Assembly: GCA_036655715.1 (NCBI GenBank) | Contig: JAVVPO010000086.1 | Span: 1 to 9,832 of the forward strand | Direction: 5' to 3' | DNA length: 9,832 nucleotides | DNA from: JAVVPO01 sp036655715 | Lineage (GTDB): Bacteria; Bacillota; Clostridia; Lachnospirales; Cellulosilyticaceae | Part shown: piece after piece, positions 1 to 6,291 of the stretch | Position numbering within the stretch: position 1 is the first letter of the stretch | Layout of the letters: the number at the start of each line of letters is the position of its first letter | Notes under the pieces: generated by a model | Database searches by the model: none | What the model saw: the letters and a program-made list of their open reading frames with translations, nothing else | What the model was told of the DNA's origin: nothing | Program-made: the position numbers and the translations under genes

Positions 1-450
1 AAAATTAATTTACTTTATTTGGAAATATAATTTAACTAGCACAATAGATTAATTAGCAAAGTTTGATATTATAACTTTGTTGTAAAACTGTCAATGTTAA
101 TGAAGAAATATATACATATATGAGGAATAGATAATCGACATAAATAATTTTACTTTGTGAGGCAATTATTATATTTGTAAAAAGATTTCATAATAAGTAA
201 ATAATACAAAACATTTAGGCAATAAAAGGATGCTAATTTCATATATATAATATATATTCTATATATATGAAAAATAGTAGAAAAAGTAATGTTTTATAAT
301 ATCATATATTAATTTATATAACTATAAGGATTAAAGTAGAATTATGGGGAAAACTTTCTATAACAATTGCGTGAATAAATTGACAGTAAGGTATTATGTA
401 ACTAGAATTATATTAAGATACAAAATAAATTATCGAAAGGGGGAATAAAT
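1..450. other. AT-rich gene-free leader upstream of the opp cluster
   Basis: No coding region is supportable on either strand: frames are short, lack Shine-Dalgarno sequences and show no recognisable protein. The DNA is extremely AT-rich. It holds two small inverted repeats (CAAAGTT/AACTTTG at 57-63 and 73-79; CATATATATA/TATATATATG at 240-249 and 260-269) and, near its right end, a good vegetative promoter (380-408) and the oppB ribosome binding site. I see no riboswitch, T-box or tRNA. The left end may contain the downstream region of a gene outside the window, but no terminator with a T-run is visible. Confidence 0.7.
380..408 (+). promoter_or_regulatory. Sigma-A-type promoter for the opp cluster
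   Basis: A perfect -35 box TTGACA lies at 380-385 and a near-consensus -10 box TAGAAT (one mismatch to TATAAT) at 403-408, separated by the ideal 17 bases. Transcription would begin near 414-417, giving a leader of about 35 bases before oppB. It is the best promoter match I found in the window and is placed correctly to drive the whole forward cluster. No obvious operator overlaps it, so its regulation cannot be read from the sequence. Confidence 0.75.
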
Positions 451-1386
451 ATGATTAGATTTATTGGGAAAAGACTAGTATATGCAGTAGTTACATTATT
501 TTTAATAACTACAGCTACATTCTTTCTAGTTGCAGGAGCTCCTGGTGACCCAATTGCAGCGAAGGTAGGTCAAATGCCAGAACAAGCACAGGGAATTATT
601 AGGGAAAAATATGGACTTGATAAACCCTTATTTGAAAGATACACGATTTATATGAAGAATTTAATTACAACAGGTGATTTTGGAGAATCAATTATTTACA
701 CAGGAAAATCTGCAAACGATGTAATCGAAGAAAATGTATGGGTATCAGTTAAAATTGGTATTTTAGCAATATTCTTCCAAATTACGATTGGGATAGGGTT
801 AGGTTTGGTTTCTGCGTTAAACAGAGGAAAGGCAGTAGATCATGTTATTAGATTTATGGTAGTATTGGCAATCTGTATACCAAGCTTTGTATTTGCAGCA
901 TTATTGCAATATTTCTTGGCCTTCCAGTGGAAATTAGTTCCTGTATTTGGTTGGGGGACGTGGCAACATTACATACTTCCGGTTGCAGCTTATGCAATAG
1001 GAGGAATTGCTTCTTATACGAAGTTTATGAGAAGTAGTGCATTATCTGTAATTAGTGAGGATTATATAATAACGGCAAAAGCTAAGGGATGTAGTCCTAG
1101 TAGAACTGTAAGAAAACATATACTTAGAAATTCAATGATACCAATTGTTACTATGATTGGGCCAGCTTTGGCAGGTATATTTGCAGGATCTTTTATATTA
1201 GAAAAAATGTTCTCTATACCAGGGTTAGGTTTTTATTATGTGAAAGCAGTTTCAGATAATGACTACACAATGATTATTGGGCTGACTATTTTCTTAGCAA
1301 TCTTATTTGTTGTGGCGTTAATTATTGTAGACATACTGTATGGAATTGTTGATCCACGTATACGAGTAGCAAAAGGAAATAAATAA
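451..1386 (+). CDS. oppB: Peptide ABC transporter permease OppB/DppB family
   Basis: One of the two integral membrane subunits of a peptide importer; it forms half of the translocation channel with OppC. The 311-residue length is normal for the family. The N-terminus (MIRFIGKRLVYAVVTLF) is the typical short cytoplasmic lead into TM1, followed by the family's large extracytoplasmic loop with the PGDP motif (about residues 31-34) and GLDKPLFERY. Further hydrophobic segments lie at about 98-120, 134-155, 172-190, 230-250 and 275-298, six in all. The ATPase-contacting EAA loop is clear at residues 203-213 (EDYIITAKAKG). The ATG is preceded by AAAGGGGG at 436-443, seven bases upstream. It is the first gene of the cluster; oppC starts within 20 bases of its stop. 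The substrate class (dipeptide, oligopeptide, nickel) cannot be fixed from the permease alone; Opp is chosen because the binding protein resembles OppA. Confidence 0.93.
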   Translation: MIRFIGKRLVYAVVTLFLITTATFFLVAGAPGDPIAAKVGQMPEQAQGIIREKYGLDKPLFERYTIYMKNLITTGDFGESIIYTGKSANDVIEENVWVSVKIGILAIFFQITIGIGLGLVSALNRGKAVDHVIRFMVVLAICIPSFVFAALLQYFLAFQWKLVPVFGWGTWQHYILPVAAYAIGGIASYTKFMRSSALSVISEDYIITAKAKGCSPSRTVRKHILRNSMIPIVTMIGPALAGIFAGSFILEKMFSIPGLGFYYVKAVSDNDYTMIIGLTIFLAILFVVALIIVDILYGIVDPRIRVAKGNK

Positions 1387-1395
1387 GAGAGGGGG
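1387..1395 (+). promoter_or_regulatory. Ribosome binding site that decides the oppC start
   Basis: The purine run GAGAGGGGG ends directly against an ATG at 1396, leaving no spacer, so that ATG (and the adjacent ATG at 1399) is a poor start. The in-frame ATG at 1405 has a 9-base spacer and is preferred. Confidence 0.6.
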
Positions 1396-1404
1396 ATGAT
1401 GGAT

Positions 1405-2352
1405 ATGATTAAACAGGACGCTCTTACTAAAGGTGAATTTTTAGAAACAGACGATATGTTTGAAAGACTTGGAACAGAGGGATTGTCAAATGAGGATATT
1501 GGTCAAAAATCTATTACATATTGGGCAGATGTATGGAGAAGATTTCGATCTAATAAGATGGCAATCTTTGGACTTATCTTATTAGTAGGGATTATACTCA
1601 TATTATTTATTGGTCCGTCGCTTACTGGACTAAACTATCAGAGAATTGATGCTACAAAAAAAAATCTTTTACCAAGCTCGGCTCATTGGTTTGGTACAGA
1701 TGACCTAGGGCGTGATTTATTCACTAGAGTTTGTGTGGGTGGAAGAATTTCAATATATATTGGACTAAGCTGTACATTTGTAATGTTTGTTATTGGTTCA
1801 TTATTAGGTGCACTAGCAGGACTAAAAGGTGGTATTGTTGATGATATCATTATGAGAATATGCGAGTTAATTGGTAACTTGCCTTATTTAATTATTGTTG
1901 TCATTTTATCTATGGTTATGGGTAGAAGTATGTTTTCTCTTGTATTTGCCATGAGTATTACAGCCTGGGTAGGTACTACACGAATGGTGCGTGGACAGAT
2001 TTTGCAAATCAAAGAGCAGGATTATGTGCAAGCTGCTCAGGCTCTAGGTGCTTCAACTGGTAGGATTATTATAAAACATTTATTACCTAATACATTAGGG
2101 ATAATTATGGTTAGCGTTACAATGTCTATTCCTGGATTTATATTCAGTGAAGCATTCTTAAGCTACATAGGTCTAGGAGTTAGACCACCAGAAACTAGTT
2201 GGGGAGCATTGGCTTCAGCGGGACAAATGCAATTAATGTTTTATCCCTATCAATTATTCTTCCCTTGTTTACTAATTGTATTAACGATGTTATCATTTCA
2301 TTTAATTGGAGATGGCTTATCAGATGCGCTAGATCCAAAGCTTAGAAAATAG
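1405..2352 (+). CDS. oppC: Peptide ABC transporter permease OppC/DppC family
   Basis: Second membrane subunit of the peptide importer, partner of OppB. From the preferred ATG it has 315 residues (318 from 1396), a usual family length. A hydrophilic N-terminal stretch of about 50 residues matches the OppC N-terminal domain and ends in RRFRSNKMAIFGL, leading into TM1 at about 52-75. The signature HWFGTDDLGRDLFTRV follows, which is highly typical of OppC/DppC/NikC. The EAA loop is at residues 204-215 (EQDYVQAAQALG). The segment LSYIGLGVRPPETSWG and the C-terminal SDALDPKLRK are also characteristic. The start at 1405 is chosen from Shine-Dalgarno spacing. It follows oppB closely and is followed by oppD within 15 bases, so the two are probably co-translated. 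Nothing looks broken. Confidence 0.92.
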   Translation: MIKQDALTKGEFLETDDMFERLGTEGLSNEDIGQKSITYWADVWRRFRSNKMAIFGLILLVGIILILFIGPSLTGLNYQRIDATKKNLLPSSAHWFGTDDLGRDLFTRVCVGGRISIYIGLSCTFVMFVIGSLLGALAGLKGGIVDDIIMRICELIGNLPYLIIVVILSMVMGRSMFSLVFAMSITAWVGTTRMVRGQILQIKEQDYVQAAQALGASTGRIIIKHLLPNTLGIIMVSVTMSIPGFIFSEAFLSYIGLGVRPPETSWGALASAGQMQLMFYPYQLFFPCLLIVLTMLSFHLIGDGLSDALDPKLRK

Positions 2353-2357
2353 GGGGG
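2351..2357 (+). promoter_or_regulatory. Ribosome binding site that decides the oppD start
   Basis: AGGGGGG overlaps the oppC stop codon. A GTG at 2361 lies only 3 bases after it and an ATG at 2364 lies 6 bases after it, so the ATG is the more likely start. Confidence 0.6.
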
Positions 2358-2363
2358 ACCGTG

Positions 2364-3419
2364 ATGAGTGATCAAATATTACAAGTGAAAAATTTACATG
2401 TCTCTTTTAAAACATATGCAGGGCAATCCCAGGCAGTAAGAGGGGTGGATTTTAACTTAAACAAAGGCGAAATCTTAGCCATAGTTGGGGAATCAGGGTG
2501 CGGTAAAACCGTAACTTCAAAAGCAATCTTAGGATTATTGCCTAAGGATAATACAACCATAGGGGGAAGTAAAGACTCAGAGATTATATTTGGTGGAGAA
2601 GATCTGTTAAAAAAATCAGAAAAAGAGATGGCAAGTATTAGAGGTAGAAAGATTTCCATGATATTTCAAGATCCAATGACTTCTCTAAATCCAACTATGA
2701 AAATAGGAGATCAGATTGCAGAAAGTATTTTATTACATAATAATATAAGTAAACAAGAAGTCTATAAACGTTCTATAGAGATGTTAGAGTTGGTCAAGAT
2801 TCCTAATGCTGAGCAAAGAATGAATCAATATCCGTTTGAATTCTCAGGTGGAATGAGGCAAAGGGCTATGATTGCTATAGCACTTGCATGTAAACCTGAA
2901 ATTTTGATAGCTGACGAGCCTACTACTGCACTGGATGTTACTATTCAAGCGCAGATTATGGATTTGATTCAAGAGCTGCAAAAAGAATTAAATATGGCAG
3001 TGATACTTGTGACACATGATTTGGGAGTTGTAGCAAGTGTAGCAGATAGAATTCAAGTTATGTATGCAGGGAAAGTAGTAGAGCGTGGGACAGTAGATGA
3101 GATTTTCTATCAATCTACACATCCATACTCAAGAGCTTTATTAAAATCTGTACCTAAGATTACAAATATTCATAAAGAAACATTGTATTCACTGAAAGGA
3201 ACTCCACCTGATTTAATCAAACCACCTACAGGTTGTTCGTTTTCTCCACGCTGTGAGTATGGAATGAAGATTTGCAGGGAGCAGTATCCAAAAACTATAG
3301 TATTGAGTGATACACAAGAAAGTTCTTGTTGGCTACATCATCCAAAGGCAGATAAAAGTGGATTACCTCAAAATATGATACGAGAAGGTGAACAATTATG
3401 GCAGAAAGAGACGTTTTAA
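2364..3419 (+). CDS. oppD: Peptide ABC transporter ATPase OppD/DppD family
   Basis: One of two cytoplasmic ATPases that power the importer. With the ATG start it has 351 residues. All ABC motifs are intact: Walker A GESGCGKT at 42-49, Q-loop glutamine 102 (IFQDPMTSLNP), signature SGGMRQR at 161-167, Walker B ILIADEP at 180-186 with catalytic Glu185, and H-loop His218 (VTHDLG). The C-terminal oligopeptide-transporter extension contains four cysteines, C291, C297, C304 and C322 (C-x5-C-x6-C-x17-C), the pattern linked to a [4Fe-4S] cluster in Opp/Dpp ATPases. It starts just after the oppC stop, and its last 22 bases overlap oppF in another frame, indicating translational coupling and equal amounts of the two ATPases. 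It is assigned as OppD rather than OppF by its order in the operon and the LGLLP / SGGMRQRAMIAIAL features. Confidence 0.94.
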   Translation: MSDQILQVKNLHVSFKTYAGQSQAVRGVDFNLNKGEILAIVGESGCGKTVTSKAILGLLPKDNTTIGGSKDSEIIFGGEDLLKKSEKEMASIRGRKISMIFQDPMTSLNPTMKIGDQIAESILLHNNISKQEVYKRSIEMLELVKIPNAEQRMNQYPFEFSGGMRQRAMIAIALACKPEILIADEPTTALDVTIQAQIMDLIQELQKELNMAVILVTHDLGVVASVADRIQVMYAGKVVERGTVDEIFYQSTHPYSRALLKSVPKITNIHKETLYSLKGTPPDLIKPPTGCSFSPRCEYGMKICREQYPKTIVLSDTQESSCWLHHPKADKSGLPQNMIREGEQLWQKETF

Positions 3420-4390
3420 TAAAGGTTAATAACCTAAAGAAACACTTCAAAGTAGGAAGAGGAAAGATTTTGAAAGCGGTAGATGGTGTTACATTTCAGA
3501 TATATAGAGGAGAAACCTTAGGTCTTGTTGGAGAGTCAGGCTGCGGAAAAACTACATGCGGTAAGACTGTTATGGGGCTTTATGGAGCTACTGATGGAGA
3601 AGTATTATTAGATGGAGTAAATATTCATAAATTAGATAAAAACAAAAGGAAAGATTTTACTAGAAGAGCGCAAATTATTTTTCAAGATCCATATTCATCT
3701 TTAAATCCTCGTATGACCGTAGAGGATATTATTGGAGAAGGAATTGATATTCATGGATTATATAAAGGAGAAGACCGTAAAGCAAAGGTTCATGAATTAT
3801 TAGAACTTGTAGGTTTGAATAAGGAACATGCTCTACGTTTCCCACATGAGTTTTCGGGAGGTCAAAGACAACGTATTGGAATAGCACGTGCCTTAGCTAT
3901 TGAGCCAGAATTTATCGTATGTGATGAACCCATATCAGCTCTAGATGTTTCTATACAAGCACAAGTTGTGAATTTGCTTATTGAATTACAGAAAAAGAGA
4001 AATTTAACTTATTTATTTATTGCGCATGATTTATCTATGGTAAAACATATTTCGGACCGTGTAGCTGTAATGTATTTAGGACATATAGTAGAGTTTGCGA
4101 ATAGTGATGAGTTATACGAAAATCCAAGACATCCATACACTAAGGCTTTGATGTCTGCAATTCCTATTCCAGATCCAAAGGAAGAAAAAATCAAAAAAAG
4201 AATACCTCTAGATGGGGAGATACCAAGTCCAATTAACCCTAAACCAGGTTGTAGGTTTGTGGCAAGATGCCAGTATGCAACTGAACTATGCAAAAAAGAA
4301 ACACCTGAATTAAGGGATATAGGTGATGAACATTTTGCTGCTTGTCATAGGATTGAGGAAATTAATAGTAGCAATACAGTGGAGATATAG
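3398..4390 (+). CDS. oppF: Peptide ABC transporter ATPase OppF/DppF family
   Basis: Second cytoplasmic ATPase, forming the nucleotide-binding heterodimer with OppD. It has 330 residues, normal for the family. Motifs: Walker A GESGCGKT at 45-52, Q-loop Gln96 (IIFQDPYSSLNPR), signature SGGQRQR at 153-159, Walker B FIVCDEP at 172-178 with Glu177, and H-loop His210 (IAHDLS). The SSLNPR stretch and SGGQRQRIGIARAL are typical of OppF. The C-terminal extension carries C285, C291, C298 and C316 in the same C-x5-C-x6-C-x17-C spacing as OppD. The ATG lies inside the end of oppD, with GAGAAGGTGA about 6 bases upstream as ribosome binding site; the overlap suggests ribosomes pass directly from oppD. A 134-base gap containing an inverted repeat separates it from oppA. 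Confidence 0.94.
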   Translation: MAERDVLIKVNNLKKHFKVGRGKILKAVDGVTFQIYRGETLGLVGESGCGKTTCGKTVMGLYGATDGEVLLDGVNIHKLDKNKRKDFTRRAQIIFQDPYSSLNPRMTVEDIIGEGIDIHGLYKGEDRKAKVHELLELVGLNKEHALRFPHEFSGGQRQRIGIARALAIEPEFIVCDEPISALDVSIQAQVVNLLIELQKKRNLTYLFIAHDLSMVKHISDRVAVMYLGHIVEFANSDELYENPRHPYTKALMSAIPIPDPKEEKIKKRIPLDGEIPSPINPKPGCRFVARCQYATELCKKETPELRDIGDEHFAACHRIEEINSSNTVEI

Positions 4391-4406
4391 TAATTATATG
4401 CTATTT

Positions 4407-4446
4407 GAAAATTACTTTCTACTAAAGGTATTTGGAAGTAATTTTT
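4407..4446 (+). terminator. Weak hairpin between oppF and oppA, possible leaky terminator
   Basis: A perfect 10-base inverted repeat AAAATTACTT (4408-4417) / AAGTAATTTT (4436-4445), extendable to 13 pairs with a C-G and two wobble pairs, lies 17 bases after the oppF stop. A run of six T begins at 4442, overlapping the right arm. The stem is AT-rich and the loop long (about 14 bases), so it would be a weak terminator at best. It could equally be an RNA-processing or stability element or a protein-binding site ahead of oppA. Confidence 0.4.
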
Positions 4447-4510
4447 TAAAATAATAAGGAATAAGAGCTAGATACATAATGCTTTTAAATCCAAAAATAT
4501 ACTATGTAAC

Positions 4511-4516
4511 AGGGGG
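4511..4516 (+). promoter_or_regulatory. Strong ribosome binding site of oppA
   Basis: AGGGGG lies 8 bases before the ATG at 4525, good spacing for high-level translation of a binding protein. A TATACT at 4498-4503 resembles a -10 box, but no acceptable -35 lies at the right distance, so a separate oppA promoter is not claimed. Confidence 0.65.
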
Positions 4517-4524
4517 ATATATCT

Positions 4525-6210
4525 ATGAAGTTAAGGAAAAAGTTATTATCGAGCCTATTTGTTATAACGTTGGTTACATCAAGCCTTGTAGGTTGTAGTA
4601 GTAGTTCAACAACTGATGGTGGGGATAATGCAGCCAATGAGCAAGTATTAAATTATTCGAATAACAGTGTTGTAGTTGGGCTTAATCCTATTTTAAACAC
4701 TACACAACCAGACAATGAGGCACACAATATGGTGTCAGAGCCACTACTTAGAAACAGAACAATGGAAGACAATAAGAGTGAGATTATACCAGCTGCTGCA
4801 TCAGAATATGCAGTTAGTGAAGATGGGAAGACATATACTTTCAAATTCAATGATGAAAGAAAGTGGAGCGATGGTGTAGCTATGACAGCAAAAGATTTTG
4901 AGTATACTCTAAAAATAATGGCAGATCCTAAAGTAGCAGCTACTAATGCTTGGCTATATGAAGGTGTTATAGAAGGTTATGAAGATGCTTTATATAATGG
5001 TAAAGATCCAGATACAATTGGTGTAAGTTGCCCAGATGATAAGACTTTAGAAATTAAGATAGTAAATCCAATATCATATTTCCCAGAACTTGTTGCTTCT
5101 TTATATCCTGTAAGACAAGATAAATATGAGGAGTGGGGAAGTAAGTATGGAACAACACCAGAAACGACTCTTTACTCAGGTCCTTTTGTGGTTGAAAGTT
5201 GGAATCAAAATACAGAAATGATATTAACAAAGAACGAGAATTATTGGAAAGCTGATCAAATGGAATTAGAAAAAATGAATTACAAGGTTATTCAAGAATC
5301 AGCAACTGCTGTTCAAGCTTTTATTAATAAAGAGTTAGATATAGTAGGTACATCAGATCCGAACTGGGCAAATCAAATTGAGGCAGAAGGAAAATCTAAA
5401 AAATATTCAGTACCAGATAGTGCACCTGAATTTATAATGTTTAATACAAAGAATGAATATTTACAAAATACAAAGATTCGTCAAGCCTTATCTATGACAA
5501 TTGACCGTGACGGATTTAAAGATTTGATATTCAATGGAAATGCACAATCAATATCATCTGTTATACCTGATACTATGACTATTGGAGAAAAATCTTATAC
5601 TGAATTAGTTGGTGGTAAAAATTATATAGTAGACCAATTAAAAACAGATAAATCTGATCCAAAAGCATTATTGATAGAAGGATTAAAAGAATTAGGGAAA
5701 CCTGAAGACCCATCACAAGTAACTATTAATTATGCAAGTCGTGGAACAAGTGAAATATCTAAAAAAATCTCCGAATTATTAAAGCAAAGTTGGGAAGATG
5801 CTTTAGGGATTAAAGTTCAAATAGACATGATGGAATGGAACATTATGTGGGAAAAAATAGATGCAGGTGAATACGATATGGCATCAGGTGGTTGGGGACC
5901 TTACTACAATGAGCCAAGTGGTATCTTATCATTATTCGATCCAGTAAGTGGATACTTTAATGCTGAAAAAACTGGATGGAATAACGAGGATTCAGCAAAA
6001 TATAAGGAGTTATTAGAAAAAGCAAAAGTTACTACTGATGAACAAGAATTAGCTGAAATTTACTTAGAAGCTGAAACATTATTAGTAGGAAATGCAGTAG
6101 TTGCTCCTGAATACTTAGGAATAGTAAATAGATATGTTAACGAAAAAGTAGATGGGTATTATGTATGTACAAACGGTAATACTGATTGGACAGACGTATC
6201 TATCAAATAG
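4525..6210 (+). CDS. oppA: Peptide-binding lipoprotein OppA family (SBP_bac_5)
   Basis: Extracytoplasmic substrate-binding protein that captures the ligand and delivers it to OppBCDF. It has 561 residues, within the family range. The signal peptide is of lipoprotein type: positive MKLRKK, a hydrophobic core, then lipobox LVGC with the lipidated Cys24 and a Ser/Thr/Gly/Asp-rich linker (about 25-38). Family landmarks include KWSDGVAMTAKDFEYTLK (about 112-129), SGPFVVESW, FNTKNEYLQNTKIRQALS and the C-terminal GWGPYYNEP block (456-464) followed by TGWNNEDSAKYKELL. That block aligns without gaps to GWCADYNEP of enteric OppA, making this an OppA-type rather than a nickel- or sugar-binding member. 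At the aligned position of the enteric ligand-binding Asp419 there is Tyr460, so the ligand may lack a free amino terminus. The gene sits last among the transporter genes rather than first and is flanked by two inverted repeats. Confidence 0.93.
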   Translation: MKLRKKLLSSLFVITLVTSSLVGCSSSSTTDGGDNAANEQVLNYSNNSVVVGLNPILNTTQPDNEAHNMVSEPLLRNRTMEDNKSEIIPAAASEYAVSEDGKTYTFKFNDERKWSDGVAMTAKDFEYTLKIMADPKVAATNAWLYEGVIEGYEDALYNGKDPDTIGVSCPDDKTLEIKIVNPISYFPELVASLYPVRQDKYEEWGSKYGTTPETTLYSGPFVVESWNQNTEMILTKNENYWKADQMELEKMNYKVIQESATAVQAFINKELDIVGTSDPNWANQIEAEGKSKKYSVPDSAPEFIMFNTKNEYLQNTKIRQALSMTIDRDGFKDLIFNGNAQSISSVIPDTMTIGEKSYTELVGGKNYIVDQLKTDKSDPKALLIEGLKELGKPEDPSQVTINYASRGTSEISKKISELLKQSWEDALGIKVQIDMMEWNIMWEKIDAGEYDMASGGWGPYYNEPSGILSLFDPVSGYFNAEKTGWNNEDSAKYKELLEKAKVTTDEQELAEIYLEAETLLVGNAVVAPEYLGIVNRYVNEKVDGYYVCTNGNTDWTDVSIK

Positions 6211-6238
6211 GTAAGAAATAGGCAATCTTAAAATAGGT

Positions 6239-6272
6239 TAACAAGAGACGATTCTAGGATTGTCTCTTGTTG
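6239..6272 (+). terminator. Strong hairpin between oppA and the amidohydrolase pair
   Basis: AACAAGAGAC (6240-6249) pairs perfectly with GTCTCTTGTT (6262-6271). Extra inner and outer pairs give about 14 pairs (two of them G-T) around a 6-base loop TCTAGG. The right arm runs into a T-rich stretch (CTTGTTGTTGTAT) rather than a clean T-run. It lies 29 bases after the oppA stop and only 6 bases before the G-run preceding the next gene. It could be a leaky terminator, or a 3' stabiliser that keeps oppA mRNA abundant while lowering expression of the downstream enzymes. It does not cover the ribosome binding site. Confidence 0.5.
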
Positions 6273-6278
6273 TTGTAT

Positions 6279-6283
6279 GGGGG
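6279..6283 (+). promoter_or_regulatory. Ribosome binding site that decides the first amidohydrolase start
   Basis: The GGGGG run lies inside the coding stretch if the ATG at 6277 were used, but is ideally spaced (8 bases) before the ATG at 6292. Starting at 6292 also makes the N-terminus (MYLIKNGMLHIGDG) match that of the paralogue (MKDTLIINGTLCTMVGD). Confidence 0.7.
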
Positions 6284-6291
6284 ATGAAAAA

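Noticed and set aside
81..97. Catabolite-response (CcpA) site at TGTAAAACTGTCAA
   Set aside because: The central CG and the second half-site do not match the consensus, and it lies far from the promoter.
340..360. CodY-type operator around GAAAACTTTC
   Set aside because: It only loosely resembles AATTTTCWGAAAATT and lacks the flanking symmetry.
2372..2659. Antisense open frame within oppD (likewise 4009-4293, 4653-4850, 6843-7067, 7724-7948)
   Set aside because: These lie opposite well-supported genes, have no Shine-Dalgarno sequence or family resemblance, and are explained by the composition of the sense strand.
4475..4503. Separate oppA promoter with TATACT at 4498-4503
   Set aside because: The hexamer at the correct -35 distance (CATAAT) is a poor match, so the claim rests on one AT-rich hexamer.
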